Positions 8,782 to 18,115 of a stretch of 64,000 nt of DNA are shown here, in pieces (position 1 is the stretch's first letter; each line of letters starts with the position of its first letter). Position numbers and translations under genes: made by a program. This DNA is from Desulfoluna butyratoxydans. Lineage in GTDB: Bacteria > Desulfobacterota > Desulfobacteria > Desulfobacterales > Desulfolunaceae. The notes beneath the pieces are model-generated. The model worked only from the letters and a program-made list of their open reading frames with translations, was not told where the DNA came from and ran no database searches. The DNA lies in NCBI RefSeq assembly GCF_900699765.1, contig NZ_CAADHO010000003.1:186001-250000 (forward strand). The letters are read 5' to 3'.

Positions 8782-8802
8782 GCATCACGTTTTGTGATAT
8801 GC
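8782..8802. promoter_or_regulatory. Inverted repeat, candidate operator of the activator gene
   Basis: GCATCAC and GTGATATGC form a near-perfect dyad around a TTTT centre. It lies about 30-50 bases before the activator start codon and next to a reverse-strand TACAAT (8806-8811) that could be its -10. The position suits autoregulation. This is inferred from position and symmetry only. Confidence 0.35.
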
Positions 8803-9045
8803 CAGATTGTAACTGCTTGCTTTGAAAAGATTAGGTGCGTTGGGGCGTGACGTGATTACCGACATCTCTCTTCGTCTGTGCGGTCGTTTTGTGACCGCTC
8901 CGCACCCGGCTCGAGCCCTGAGACTCAAGGCACCGATGGGGGGGCGATACGAATCGGTGTCTCTGGTCTGTCTAAAGAAGTTATTACCACGTTTATGCTG
9001 TGTCGTAATAGAACCAGAAATGTAAAATTAAGGAGTTATTAATAG

Positions 9046-9120
9046 ATGAAAAATCATTCTATGGCAAGAGTAAAAAAGACTTTTCGCCAAGATCGCGTTG
9101 CTGTGATCCTTGACAGGTAA
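9046..9120 (+). CDS. Possible 24-residue basic leader peptide
   Basis: ATG 9046 is preceded by AAGGAG about 10 bases upstream and runs 24 codons to TAA. The peptide starts MKNHSMARVKKTF and is basic. It lies about 100 bases before the EPS operon, but upstream of the best promoter there, so it would need its own promoter. A short reading frame with a good ribosome site can occur by chance. Confidence 0.3.
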   Translation: MKNHSMARVKKTFRQDRVAVILDR

Positions 9121-9145
9121 TAACGTATTGTATTTTTTAAATCTG

Positions 9146-9174
9146 TTGACGCGTGTCGTTCGCGTAGGTATATA
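9146..9174 (+). promoter_or_regulatory. Sigma-70-type promoter of the EPS operon
   Basis: TTGACG (9146-9151), a 17-base spacer and TATATA (9169-9174) make a near-consensus promoter. It lies 55 bases before the first EPS start codon (ATG 9230). TATAAG at 9171-9176 is an alternative -10 with 19-base spacing. Confidence 0.7.
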
Positions 9175-9229
9175 AGTTAATCTTCATGTACTCGATATTG
9201 TCTTCTACTATGACTATGTGTGGGGTTTG

Positions 9230-10768
9230 ATGGGGGAATCGAGTAGTAATATCAATATTGATTTTGAGTTTATCGCAGGGATGGTAGTCAAGTGGTACTG
9301 GGTCCTGCTGATCCCTCTTACGATGGCCGCCCTGGCGGGAATCTATCTTATTTACAGCTCCCAGAGGTATTATGTGGCCAGCACGGTGATTCTGGTCCAA
9401 CCACAGAGATTACCGCCGGATGTCGTGCGAAATATCATCGCCGAAGATATCAATACACGGGTCAGTACGCTGTCTCAGCGCATTAAGAGCCGGACAAACC
9501 TTGAAAAAATAATCGACGAATTCAACCTGTTTTCCAGTGATGGATCACAAGACATGTATATGGAAGACAAGATCGACACCCTTCGTCGTCGCATCTCATT
9601 TAAGGTAACCAACGGGCGAAATCGCAATGCGGATTCCTTTGCTGTTACCTACAAGGGCACCGACCCCGTGCGTGTGACCAAGATTACCCAGTCCCTTGCG
9701 TCCTACATCATCGATGAGAACCTGAAGCTCAGGGAGACCCAGGTGCTGGGAACCAACTCCTTTCTGGAGGATGAGCTGGAGACCATGCGCAAGAAGCTGG
9801 TCAAGACCGAGACGGAACTTAAGGAGTACCGTGAACGGTACATGGGGGGATTGCCTGAGCAGCTGAACAGCAACCTGCGCATCCTGGCTTCGCTGAGTGA
9901 GCGCCTCCCCCATGCCCGTGAAGAGGTCAGGGCCACGAAACTCCGGCTGGATGCCGTGCGCCAGAAGATCAGCAAAGGCCCCGGGCCTGCCGGAGACCCC
10001 GGCGCAGGCCCTCAGGCCGGTGAGCTGGAGCGCCTCAAAGAGGAACTGCGCGTGGGGCTGGAACGCTACACGGCCCGGCACCCGGATGTCCGTCGGCTCA
10101 AAGCGGCCATTGCCGCCCTGGAGCAGCAGCCGGCAACGCCCGATGACGCCCCGGAAGGGGACACCCCGCCGGAGGCGGCGGCAAGGCCCCGGGGCCCCTC
10201 CCTGATTGAACGCCAGAGGCAGGAGATCCTGGCCGAGCTGGCCGCCGAGGAAAAAGAGGTCAAACAGCTCAAGGCCCAGATCGGTGTGTACAAAAAGAGG
10301 GTGGAGGACACCCCTCGCCGGGAGCAGGAGCTCCTCTCCCTGCAGCGGGATTACGAGAACATCCGCAGCGCCTATCACTCCCTTCTGGGGCGTCAGCTGG
10401 AGGCCCAGATTGCCGTCAACATGGAGAAGAAACAGAAGGGCGAGCAGTTTCGCATCATCGACCCGGCGCGGGTGCCGCAAAAACCCGTGGAGCCGGACAT
10501 GAAGAAAATCGTGCTCTTTGTCCTGGCGGCAGGCTTGGGGCTTGGCTGCGGGGTGGTGGGGCTCCTGGAGTTTCTCTTCCAGACCTTTCGAGGGGTCCGT
10601 GCCGTGGAGTCGGCGACGTCAGTGCCTGTGATCGCCACCATCCCGGAAGTCGCCGGCCCGGTGCGGGGCCGAACCCTCTTCTGGAAGCGCATCGTTCCCC
10701 TGTCCGGAGGTGCCATGGCGGTTTCTCTTCTGGGGGTGTTTCTCTGCCTGGCATACATCAAGGGGTGA
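9230..10768 (+). CDS. XrtA-system polysaccharide chain-length determinant (Wzz/GumC type)
   Basis: Inner-membrane protein of 512 residues that sets polymer length with its cognate tyrosine kinase. A TM segment lies near the N-terminus (WYWVLLIPLTMAALAGIYLIY). A large periplasmic region follows with long coiled coils (about 170-420) interrupted by a Pro/Ala-rich stretch (about 300-325), then the PxxP-type motif PQKPVEPD before a second TM (IVLFVLAAGLGLG). A third hydrophobic segment ends the protein. The start is ATG 9230; a GTG at 9218 is in frame. It is first in the EPS operon and is followed at once by the kinase gene. Family fit: PEP-CTERM-locus chain-length proteins. Confidence 0.9.
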   Translation: MGESSSNINIDFEFIAGMVVKWYWVLLIPLTMAALAGIYLIYSSQRYYVASTVILVQPQRLPPDVVRNIIAEDINTRVSTLSQRIKSRTNLEKIIDEFNLFSSDGSQDMYMEDKIDTLRRRISFKVTNGRNRNADSFAVTYKGTDPVRVTKITQSLASYIIDENLKLRETQVLGTNSFLEDELETMRKKLVKTETELKEYRERYMGGLPEQLNSNLRILASLSERLPHAREEVRATKLRLDAVRQKISKGPGPAGDPGAGPQAGELERLKEELRVGLERYTARHPDVRRLKAAIAALEQQPATPDDAPEGDTPPEAAARPRGPSLIERQRQEILAELAAEEKEVKQLKAQIGVYKKRVEDTPRREQELLSLQRDYENIRSAYHSLLGRQLEAQIAVNMEKKQKGEQFRIIDPARVPQKPVEPDMKKIVLFVLAAGLGLGCGVVGLLEFLFQTFRGVRAVESATSVPVIATIPEVAGPVRGRTLFWKRIVPLSGGAMAVSLLGVFLCLAYIKG

Positions 10769-10772
10769 GCCC

Positions 10773-11525
10773 ATGGGCATATTTCGGAAAGCAGTTCCCC
10801 GCAAGGGGGCGGGGCAGGGCGGCGGAGGGCCTGGAACGCTGGTGGCACAGTTCGACCCCTGGGGGTTCGGGGCGGAGCAGTTCCGCGCAGTCAAGACCTC
10901 CATCATGTTTCCGGCCGACGGCCGCGAGATACGGACGCTCCTTGTGACAAGCGCGGTGCCGGGGGAGGGCAAGACCTTTGTGGCCGCAAACATCGCGGCC
11001 TCCATTGCCGGCAGCATGGACAACCATGTGCTCGTGGTGGACAGCGACATGAGGCACCCCTCCATGGCCGCCTATTTTTCCCTCTCCCCGCAGGTTCCGG
11101 GGCTGGATTACTACCTGAATCACCGATGCGCCCTGGAAGAGGTGATCTATCATACCGAGATTGACAAACTGTCCGTCCTTCCGGCGGGGGGAGGCGTGCC
11201 CAATCCGTCGGAGCTGATCACCTCCTCCACCATGACCCGCATGATTGGTGAGGTCCGGGAGCGTTATGAGGACCGTTACGTGATCATCGATTCTCCGCCC
11301 CCCTTGTTTGCGCCGGAAACCATTGCCCTGGCCAAGCACGTGGACGGGATCATTGTGGTGGTGCGAAACGACAAGACGCTGAAAAAATCTGTGGCAGACC
11401 TGCTGGAGCGGTTGGACCGCTCCCGGGTGGTGGGCATTGTCCTGAACAGGCACAAGGCTCCCTTTGGCGTGGGGTACGGTTACAGGAATTATCCCTACGG
11501 AAAAAGCGGTAGCAGCGACGGGTAA
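10773..11525 (+). CDS. XrtA-associated tyrosine autokinase (BY-kinase)
   Basis: Cytoplasmic P-loop tyrosine kinase of 250 residues controlling EPS assembly. It has Walker A SAVPGEGKTF (about 60-69), Walker A' VLVVDSDMRHP (about 88-98), Walker B YVIIDSPPPL (about 170), and a C-terminal tyrosine cluster (YGYRNYPYG), the usual autophosphorylation site. The kinase is separate from its TM modulator, encoded four bases upstream, as in Gram-positive CpsC/CpsD pairs and XrtA loci. ATG 10773 is chosen; upstream in-frame codons lie within the preceding gene. Confidence 0.92.
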   Translation: MGIFRKAVPRKGAGQGGGGPGTLVAQFDPWGFGAEQFRAVKTSIMFPADGREIRTLLVTSAVPGEGKTFVAANIAASIAGSMDNHVLVVDSDMRHPSMAAYFSLSPQVPGLDYYLNHRCALEEVIYHTEIDKLSVLPAGGGVPNPSELITSSTMTRMIGEVRERYEDRYVIIDSPPPLFAPETIALAKHVDGIIVVVRNDKTLKKSVADLLERLDRSRVVGIVLNRHKAPFGVGYGYRNYPYGKSGSSDG

Positions 11526-11634
11526 GGCCTTTGCATCGGGAAGTGCAAACTCTTTTCTTATGGTTTTGGCCGGGTCGTGTTCCCATGAACTCTCCCGGCA
11601 AGGGGCCTGCGGGTTCCCTCGTGACATCGGAAGT

Positions 11635-11651
11635 CCCCGATACCATCGGGG
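11635..11651 (+). other. Perfect hairpin before the priming transferase gene
   Basis: CCCCGAT and ATCGGGG with an ACC loop, in the 170-base gap between the kinase and the sugar transferase. It lacks a T-run, so an mRNA-processing or attenuation element is as likely as a terminator. Confidence 0.35.
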
Positions 11652-11696
11652 CTGTCTTACGAATCAACGGATCATAGATGGTGGATGTGGATTGAC

Positions 11697-13082
11697 ATGA
11701 TTGAAGTGTTCAGAAGGTACTATACCATTCGCAACCTGTTTTTGATTGCCCTTGAAAGCGTGCTCCTTTACCTGTGTATCCTGCTGGCCTCGGCCCTGTT
11801 TGTGGAGGGGCAGGGGGCAGGGGACCTTTCGGGTCTCTCCCTCAAGGCGGGACTTGTGGTTTCCACCTGTATTTTCTGCCTTTACTGCAACAACATTTAC
11901 AGCCTGAAAGACACAAAAGGGTACACAGACCTTGCCTTTAAGCTGTTTCAATCCTTTGGCGCGGCCATGATCCTGCTGGCGCTGTTCTATGCGGCGTTCA
12001 GCCAGGCCATCATCGGCACGCGTTTCTTTTTTATCTACATTCCGGTGGTGGTGACCATCCTGTCCATCTGGCGGTTTTTCTATGTTTACCTGCTCAAGTC
12101 CGGTGTGCTGAGCCAGAGTATCTACATCATCGGGGACGGCGACCTGGCCATCGATATCTGCCGGGAGACCGAGACCGAGATCGACTGCGGGTATTGTGTA
12201 AAGGGAATCATTTCGCCGCGTCCTTTGGAGGGAATCTCCTCGGTGAAGGCCCCCCATATCGATACCTGTCAGGGCCTGGCGGTCCGTGCCAGGGAGAACG
12301 GCGTCAAGCGCATCGTGGTGGCCCTGAAAGAGAAGCGGGGCAATTTTCCCATCGACGAGCTCCTGCTGTGCCGGGTCAGCGGCATCGACGTGGTGGAAGG
12401 CAACACCTTCTATGAGATGCTCACGGGAAAATTCCTCGTCTCTTCCATCAACCCCACCTGGCTGATTTTTTCCAACGGCTTTAGAAAAAGCAGGGTTCGG
12501 AACATGGTCAAGCGCCTGGAAGACCTGGTGGCCTCCGTTTCGCTCCTGCTCTTTTTTTCTCCCCTGATCCTGGTGACGGCCCTTTTTATCAAATGGGATT
12601 CCCGGGGCCCGATCCTTTTTTCCCAGGATCGCCTGGGGATTCGCCACAAACCCTACAGGCTCTACAAGTTCAGGTCCATGGTGGAGAACGCCGAGGCCCT
12701 GAGCGGACCGGTGTGGGCCAGCCGGGAAGACCCCCGTGTGACCCGGGTGGGCAGATTTATCCGAAAGTGGCGGATCGATGAGCTGCCCCAGCTGTTCAAC
12801 GTGCTGAAAGGCGACATGAGCCTTGTGGGACCCCGGCCTGAGAGGGCGCACTTCGTGGAGCAGTTGGAAGCCCAGGTGCCTTATTACGCGGAGCGGTTCA
12901 TCGTTCGTCCCGGGGTCACCGGGTGGGCCCAGGTGCGCTACGAGTACGGGGATTCCGTGGAAGATGCCATGGAAAAACTCAACTACGACCTCTTCTACAT
13001 CAAGAACATGAGCATTTTCATGGACGTGGTCATTGTGTTCCGCACCATCCGAACGGTCCTTTTTGGGGTGGGCGCCCGCTAG
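11697..13082 (+). CDS. Priming undecaprenyl-phosphate sugar phosphotransferase (EpsB type)
   Basis: Starts repeat-unit synthesis by moving a sugar phosphate onto the lipid carrier. The 461-residue protein has four to five N-terminal TM segments, a CoA-binding-like middle domain (SQSIYIIGDGDLAIDIC), another TM (about 277-300), then the bacterial sugar transferase domain: KFRSMVENAE, DPRVTRVGRFIRKWRIDELPQL, GDMSLVGPRPER and RPGVTGWAQV. ATG 11697 (MIEVFRRYY) matches the start I recall for the PEP-CTERM/EpsH1-associated family; an upstream ATG at 11685 is possible. It lies in the EPS operon between kinase and export genes. Confidence 0.9.
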   Translation: MIEVFRRYYTIRNLFLIALESVLLYLCILLASALFVEGQGAGDLSGLSLKAGLVVSTCIFCLYCNNIYSLKDTKGYTDLAFKLFQSFGAAMILLALFYAAFSQAIIGTRFFFIYIPVVVTILSIWRFFYVYLLKSGVLSQSIYIIGDGDLAIDICRETETEIDCGYCVKGIISPRPLEGISSVKAPHIDTCQGLAVRARENGVKRIVVALKEKRGNFPIDELLLCRVSGIDVVEGNTFYEMLTGKFLVSSINPTWLIFSNGFRKSRVRNMVKRLEDLVASVSLLLFFSPLILVTALFIKWDSRGPILFSQDRLGIRHKPYRLYKFRSMVENAEALSGPVWASREDPRVTRVGRFIRKWRIDELPQLFNVLKGDMSLVGPRPERAHFVEQLEAQVPYYAERFIVRPGVTGWAQVRYEYGDSVEDAMEKLNYDLFYIKNMSIFMDVVIVFRTIRTVLFGVGAR

Positions 13083-13196
13083 CGGTCAGCCACGGGGCCG
13101 TATCGGAAGAGATGTTGTCAGGCGGTTGGTTTGAAGATGATGGTGACGCGACAAAACGGGAAAAAAAGCGGGGCATGTAACCCGAGGGGCGAAGCT

Positions 13197-13784
13197 ATGT
13201 CTTGTGGTCGGCTTGTGGCGGTGATGATGATGGTGCTGATGCTGGCGTCATCGGCCGGAAAAACGGTTTTTGCGGCCCCGAAAGGCAAGGACGAGGAGAA
13301 AAATTATACCCTGGGCTATGGGGATGTTATTGATGTCCTGGTCTGGAAGGAACCGGATTTTACGGTGGAAAACATCGTGGTCCGTCTGGACGGGAAGATC
13401 ACCCTGCCCCTGGTCAACGACATCCGGGCCCAGGGCCAGACCCCACGCCAGCTCAAGGCCCACTTGGAGATTGTCCTGCGCAAGTACATCGAGTCTCCTG
13501 TGGTGACGGTGCTTCTTAAGGAGGCGCGGAGCCGTCGGTTCTATATCCTGGGAGAGATCGCCCAGACCGGGGAATACGCTTTGACCAAGGAACTCACCGT
13601 GCTCCAGGCCTTTGCCCTGGCCGGAGGCTTCACCGAGTGGGCCAGGAAAAAGGAGATCTTCGTGCTCAGGCGAGGGGAGGGAAAGGACACGGTGATTCCC
13701 GTCAATTATCTCGACATCATCTCGGGAAAAGACCTCAAGGGCAACCTCGTCATCCAGGCGGACGACACCATTGTGGTCCCGTGA
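13197..13784 (+). CDS. Polysaccharide export protein (Wza-type, XrtA locus)
   Basis: Periplasmic/outer-membrane export component of 195 residues. A signal peptide (SCGRLVAVMMMVLMLASSAGKTVFAA) precedes a poly_export domain (YTLGYGDVIDVLVWKEPDF) and a SLBB-like domain (RRFYILGEIAQTGEYAL). No lipobox Cys follows the signal peptide, although one Cys occurs at residue 3. ATG 13197 gives a proper signal peptide; 13131 would add a polar leader. It is short compared with Wza, as is usual in XrtA loci where a separate outer-membrane barrel is present. Confidence 0.88.
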   Translation: MSCGRLVAVMMMVLMLASSAGKTVFAAPKGKDEEKNYTLGYGDVIDVLVWKEPDFTVENIVVRLDGKITLPLVNDIRAQGQTPRQLKAHLEIVLRKYIESPVVTVLLKEARSRRFYILGEIAQTGEYALTKELTVLQAFALAGGFTEWARKKEIFVLRRGEGKDTVIPVNYLDIISGKDLKGNLVIQADDTIVVP

Positions 13785-13785
13785 G

Positions 13786-15072
13786 ATGGTGGGCGCCTTA
13801 CCCGGGGGGGCGGAAAGATTGTCGGTGCTCATCCGTGCTCTCCTGGCTGCCGTGCTCTGGACGGCCGGGGCGTGGCTTCGGCCAGCAGCTTGGGCTGAGG
13901 TTCAGGTGGGGGTCACCTCCCAGGTGGAGTACAACGACAACCTCTTTCTTGAACCCTCCGGCGGGAGCTCTGATGTGTTGTTCAGGCTGTTGCCCTGGAT
14001 GGATGTAGCCCATGGCGGACACCGGCACTCCGCCACCCTTTCCTACCGGCCGAGTTATACCTGGTACCGGAAAAACCCGGAACTCGATCAGGCGGGCCAT
14101 GAAGCGGAGCTGGAGGTGGCTGCGGACCTTTCCCGGCGTGTGGACCTTCTGTTTAACACCCGGCTGGAGCGCAGCGAAGAGGGAACCTCGGACCAGCAGC
14201 CCGTGGAGGGGACCTCACGCCTGCCCGTTACAAACCTCTCGTCAAGCCTTACGGTGCACCGGAAAACAGGGCGGGATGAATTTTTTGATGTGACGTGTAC
14301 CGGCCGCTCCCTGGACTACGACAGCAGGAGCGTTTCCGAGGACAGCCGTGAGGCCGAAGGGGAGGTCGCCCTTCGGACAATGGCGGGGGACCATCGGGCA
14401 GCCATCCTTGAGGGGCGCTATGCCAAAGGGTGGTACGATACGAGCGCATCGTACAGGCAGGGATGGGCCAGCCTGGAGGTAGAGCAGACAGTGAGCGCCA
14501 TCAAGCGGCTCTTCGGCAAGGTGGATGTCTCCACGTATACCAGCGACGGGCGAACCGACTACCTGACCGTCAACCCCTATGCCGGGCTGGCCGGGGAGTG
14601 GCCCCATGGGCGATACGATCTGGGCGCAGGGGTCCTGATCCGGGATGAAGAAGGCGGGGACACCACCTGCGAGTTCTCTTTGGTGGGCACCGCCGAGATA
14701 GAGAAAACCTGGCCGCGGGGGAGCCTGACGGCCTCCCTTGAAACCGGCCACGATGAGGATTATATAGACTTTGATACTCCGGGGTTTACCACCTATGCCA
14801 CCGGCCTTGTCACCGGGAGCTACCTCCCGGCCAGGGGATGGAGCCTGGACGGGCAGTGCGAGGTGCGGGGGGACGATTACCAGGAGAATCGCCCGGCAAA
14901 AGAGGACCGACGCGACGTGACCCTCACCCTGACGGTAGGGGGCCAGCGTCAGATCAGGAAATGGGGCGTGGTCCGGCTTGAAGGCAGCCACCGCGTCAGG
15001 CGATCGACCCTCAATGACCAGGAGTACGACGAGAACAGCATCATCCTGACTTTGAACGTCTATACACGCTGA
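13786..15072 (+). CDS. PEP-CTERM-system-associated outer-membrane beta-barrel protein
   Basis: About 428 residues with an N-terminal signal (SVLIRALLAAVLWTAGAW... ending AWA) followed by many amphipathic strands with alternating polar and hydrophobic residues: VGVTSQVEYNDNLFLEPS, LSYRPSYTW, VRLEGSHRVRR, ending ILTLNVYTR. The 'EYNDNLFL' opening is typical of the putative outer-membrane proteins in exosortase loci. A passage role for the polymer is inferred from this position after the export gene. ATG 13786 begins two bases after the previous stop; a TTG at 13819 next to the signal peptide is an alternative start. Confidence 0.82.
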   Translation: MVGALPGGAERLSVLIRALLAAVLWTAGAWLRPAAWAEVQVGVTSQVEYNDNLFLEPSGGSSDVLFRLLPWMDVAHGGHRHSATLSYRPSYTWYRKNPELDQAGHEAELEVAADLSRRVDLLFNTRLERSEEGTSDQQPVEGTSRLPVTNLSSSLTVHRKTGRDEFFDVTCTGRSLDYDSRSVSEDSREAEGEVALRTMAGDHRAAILEGRYAKGWYDTSASYRQGWASLEVEQTVSAIKRLFGKVDVSTYTSDGRTDYLTVNPYAGLAGEWPHGRYDLGAGVLIRDEEGGDTTCEFSLVGTAEIEKTWPRGSLTASLETGHDEDYIDFDTPGFTTYATGLVTGSYLPARGWSLDGQCEVRGDDYQENRPAKEDRRDVTLTLTVGGQRQIRKWGVVRLEGSHRVRRSTLNDQEYDENSIILTLNVYTR

Positions 15073-15132
15073 GGGCAAGGGACCTTTTCTTGCCTTTCAC
15101 AATGCCAACAACATAATCGAACTGGGTGAACC

Positions 15133-16410
15133 GTGATTCCTGAACAAGAGATGAAGATTGCCGTGATTGGCCTGGGGTATGTGGGCCTTCCCCTGGCCGT
15201 GGCCTTTGGCAGCCTGTTTGAGACGGTGGGCTACGACATTAACGACGCGCGTGTCCGAGAGCTGCAAGGGGGAGAGGACTCCACCCTGGAGGTTTCCCCG
15301 GAGGAGCTGGCCGGCGCCACATGCCTCTCCTATGCGTCGGACCCGGAGGCCCTGAAGTCCTGCAACGTGTATATCGTCACCGTGCCCACCCCCATCGACG
15401 GGAACAAGCGCCCGGATCTGACCCCCCTTGAGGCGGCCAGTGAGCTTGCGGGGCGCGTGATCGGCAAAGGCGACGTGGTGGTCTATGAATCCACGGTGTA
15501 TCCCGGGGCCACGGAAGAGGTGTGCGTGCCCATCATCGAAAAGGTCTCGGGCCTGCGCCTGAACTCCGATTTTTTTGCAGGCTACAGCCCGGAGCGCATC
15601 AACCCCGGGGACAAGGAACACCGGGTGACCTCCATCCTCAAGGTCACCTCCGGCTCCACCCCCGAGGCCGCCGAGTTCGTGGACGGCCTCTACGCCAGGG
15701 TGATCACCGCAGGGACCCACAAGGCGGGCTCCATCCGCGTGGCAGAAGCGGCCAAGGTCATCGAGAACACCCAGCGGGACCTCAACATCGCCCTCATCAA
15801 CGAGCTTGCCATCATGTTCAAACGCATGGACATCGACACCGAGGAGGTGCTCAAGGCCGCAGGCACCAAGTGGAATTTCCTCCCTTTCCGCCCCGGCCTG
15901 GTGGGGGGGCACTGCATCGGGGTGGATCCCTACTACCTGACCCACAAGGCCCAGGAGATCGGCTACCATCCGGAGATTATCCTTGCGGGCAGGCGCATCA
16001 ACGACGGCATGGGTGCCTACGTGGTCTCCGAGGTGGTCAAGCAGATGATCAAGCGGCGGATCCAGGTCGAGGGCGCCTCGGTGCTTATCATGGGCCTCAC
16101 CTTCAAGGAAAACTGCCCGGACCTTCGCAACACCCGGGTGGTGGACATGGTCCAGGAGCTTTCCGAGTACCATGCCGAGGTGTCGGTGTATGATCCGTGG
16201 ATCGACGCAAAAGAGGCCGAAGAGGAGTACGGGATCACCCCTGTGAAGGAGCCGGTGAAAGGTGGCTACGATGCGGTGATTTTGGCCGTTGCCCACGATG
16301 CCTTCCGGGAGATGGGCATCGACGCCATCCGGGCCCTGGGCAAAGGGCAGCACCTTCTCTTTGACATCAAGTATCTGTTTCCGGCAGACCAGGTGGACGC
16401 GAGGCTGTGA
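15133..16410 (+). CDS. tviB: UDP-N-acetyl-hexosamine 6-dehydrogenase (TviB/WbpA type)
   Basis: Oxidises UDP-GlcNAc/GalNAc to the uronic acid using NAD+ (425 residues). It has the Rossmann motif [17 protein letters not shown], the VTVPTPID segment, [14 protein letters not shown], the [11 protein letters not shown] loop of this subfamily, and the catalytic [16 protein letters not shown] with the active-site Cys. The C-terminal domain starts at [17 protein letters not shown]. The 'SPERINPGD' signature separates Vi/WbpA-type enzymes from UDP-glucose dehydrogenases. It starts at GTG 15133, or ATG 15151. The epimerase follows two bases later, forming a UDP-GalNAcA route. Confidence 0.92.
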   Translation: MIPEQEMKIAVIGLGYVGLPLAVAFGSLFETVGYDINDARVRELQGGEDSTLEVSPEELAGATCLSYASDPEALKSCNVYIVTVPTPIDGNKRPDLTPLEAASELAGRVIGKGDVVVYESTVYPGATEEVCVPIIEKVSGLRLNSDFFAGYSPERINPGDKEHRVTSILKVTSGSTPEAAEFVDGLYARVITAGTHKAGSIRVAEAAKVIENTQRDLNIALINELAIMFKRMDIDTEEVLKAAGTKWNFLPFRPGLVGGHCIGVDPYYLTHKAQEIGYHPEIILAGRRINDGMGAYVVSEVVKQMIKRRIQVEGASVLIMGLTFKENCPDLRNTRVVDMVQELSEYHAEVSVYDPWIDAKEAEEEYGITPVKEPVKGGYDAVILAVAHDAFREMGIDAIRALGKGQHLLFDIKYLFPADQVDARL

Positions 16411-16412
16411 TC

Positions 16413-17456
16413 ATGACGCCCTTTGAACGCCTTGAACAGGAGCTTGCAGGGACGCCGCGGACCTGGCTGGTCACCGGGGTGGCCGGGTTCATCGGATCCA
16501 ACCTCCTGGAAGCCCTGCTGAAACTGGACCAGCACGTGGTAGGGCTGGACAACTTTTCCACGGGCCATGAAGCAAACCTCCGGGAGGTGCAGTCCCTGGT
16601 GACAAAGGCCCAGTGGGCCCGCTTTGAGCTTATCCGGGGAGACATCATTGACCCGGAGACCTGCCTTGCCGCCTGTCGGGGCGTGGATTACGTCCTGCAC
16701 CAGGCTGCCCTGGGATCGGTGCCCCGCTCCATCGAAGACCCCCTGGCAACCCATGCCAGCAACAACACCGGGTTTCTCAACATGCTGGTGGCGGCCCGGG
16801 ACAGCCGGGTGAAACGGTTTGTCTACGCAGCCTCCAGCTCCACCTACGGGGACCATCCGGGTCTGCCCAAGGTGGAGGAGACCATCGGCAGGCCCCTGTC
16901 GCCCTACGCAGTCACCAAGTATGTCAACGAGCTCTACGCCGATGTCTTTGCCCGAACCTACGGCACGGCTTCGGTGGGGCTTCGCTACTTCAACATCTTC
17001 GGCCCCCGCCAGGACCCTGAGGGCGCCTATGCGGCGGTGATTCCCAAATGGATTGCCGCGTGCCTCAACCGGGAGCCCGTCCACATCAACGGTGACGGCG
17101 AGACCAGTCGGGATTTCTGCTACGTGAAAAACGCGGTGCAGGCCAACCTTCTGGCCGCCACTGCGGAGCTGGAAGAGAGCGTCAGCCAGGTGGTCAACGT
17201 GGCCGTGGGGGACCGCACCTCTTTGAACAGTCTTTTCGGATCCATCCGGGAGAGCCTGTCTGTCCGGGTAAAGGATCTGGTGTTGCCCGAGCCTGTGTAT
17301 CGGGATTTCCGTGCCGGGGATGTGCGGCACTCCCAGGCAGATATCTCCAAGGCAGAGCGCCTTCTGGGATACCTGCCCACCCATCGCATCGGGCAAGGCC
17401 TTGAAGAGGCCATGGACTGGTATGTGGCTGCCTTAAGGCCCGGGAAGGCTCTATGA
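16413..17456 (+). CDS. tviC: UDP-HexNAc/uronate C4-epimerase (TviC/WbpP type SDR)
   Basis: Extended short-chain dehydrogenase of 347 residues. NAD-binding motif [16 protein letters not shown] (about 22-37), catalytic YAVTK (Tyr/Lys) with upstream SSST, and [19 protein letters not shown], which matches the WbpP/TviC signature with a larger substrate pocket for N-acetyl sugars. Ends with the SDR late region [21 protein letters not shown]. Together with the preceding dehydrogenase it predicts UDP-GalNAcA (or UDP-GlcNAcA/GalNAcA interconversion). ATG 16413 lies two bases after the upstream stop; the 3' end overlaps epsI by four bases. Confidence 0.92.
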   Translation: MTPFERLEQELAGTPRTWLVTGVAGFIGSNLLEALLKLDQHVVGLDNFSTGHEANLREVQSLVTKAQWARFELIRGDIIDPETCLAACRGVDYVLHQAALGSVPRSIEDPLATHASNNTGFLNMLVAARDSRVKRFVYAASSSTYGDHPGLPKVEETIGRPLSPYAVTKYVNELYADVFARTYGTASVGLRYFNIFGPRQDPEGAYAAVIPKWIAACLNREPVHINGDGETSRDFCYVKNAVQANLLAATAELEESVSQVVNVAVGDRTSLNSLFGSIRESLSVRVKDLVLPEPVYRDFRAGDVRHSQADISKAERLLGYLPTHRIGQGLEEAMDWYVAALRPGKAL

Positions 17457-18115
17457 CACAGCCTGCCCGAAGAAGAATTCCCCACGGGCGCCTGTGCCTG
17501 GCTGCCCTGCTCATGCTTGGCTCAGCCCTTTTCATAAGGGCCCTGGATGTCACCGAGGCCGTGCCCTTAAAACAGTCCTTTGAGTCCTTTCCCATGGAGA
17601 TCGGGACGTGGTCCGGCGAGAAGGGGCGCTTTGACGAGGCCGTCTACAGGACCCTGGGCGTGGACGACTCCATCCTGAGCAACTACAGGACCCCCCGGGG
17701 CGATCTGGTCCAGCTCTACATCGGGTACTACCACAGCCAGAAAAAGGGGGACCTCATCCATTCTCCCAAGAACTGCATGCCCGGATCGGGCTGGGCCATC
17801 ATCGAGTCGTCCCTGGAAGAGGTTCCCGGCCCTGATGCGGCCGACCCTTTTCAGGTGATCCGCCTGGTGGTGGAAAACAGCGGGAAGCGCAACGTGGTGC
17901 TTTACTGGTTCCAGTCCCGGGGGCGGATCATCTCCTCGGAGTACATGCAGAAAATCTATCTTGTGGTGGACTCCATTTTGAAACGGCGTACCGACGGCTC
18001 CTTTGTCCGGCTCATTTCCCCGGTGCGGGACGGGGATGTCGAGGCCAGCACCCAAACACTGAAATCCTTTGCCCAAGACCTGGCGCCACTTCTTCATGCA
18101 TACCTTCCTTCATAG
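17453..18115 (+). CDS. epsI: EpsI family exosortase-associated protein
   Basis: Membrane-anchored periplasmic protein of 220 residues belonging with the exosortase. An N-terminal TM ([18 protein letters not shown]) precedes the EpsI domain with [40 protein letters not shown] (Cys108) and [20 protein letters not shown]. EpsI is often fused to XrtA-type exosortases; here it is separate and overlaps the exosortase gene by 20 bases. Its biochemical role is not settled. Confidence 0.92.
   Translation: MTQPARRRIPHGRLCLAALLMLGSALFIRALDVTEAVPLKQSFESFPMEIGTWSGEKGRFDEAVYRTLGVDDSILSNYRTPRGDLVQLYIGYYHSQKKGDLIHSPKNCMPGSGWAIIESSLEEVPGPDAADPFQVIRLVVENSGKRNVVLYWFQSRGRIISSEYMQKIYLVVDSILKRRTDGSFVRLISPVRDGDVEASTQTLKSFAQDLAPLLHAYLPS

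Larger units (their letters stand above)
8754..9229. other. Divergent regulatory region between sigma-54 activator and EPS operon
   Basis: A 476-base gap, more AT-rich toward its right half. Seen in it: a near-palindrome at 8782-8802 (GCATCAC...GTGATATGC) close to the activator start; a perfect GCGGTC/GACCGC pair at 8880-8898; a CACCGAT/ATCGGTG pair (8931-8937, 8953-8959); a 24-codon mini-ORF; and a good sigma-70 promoter before the EPS operon. No convincing -24/-12 (GG-N10-GC) sigma-54 element was found, so the activator's targets may lie elsewhere. Confidence 0.6.

Noticed and set aside
8754..9229. Sigma-54 (-24/-12) promoter for the EPS operon
   Set aside because: No TGGCAC-N5-TTGC-like site found; the best element is a sigma-70-type promoter at 9146-9174.
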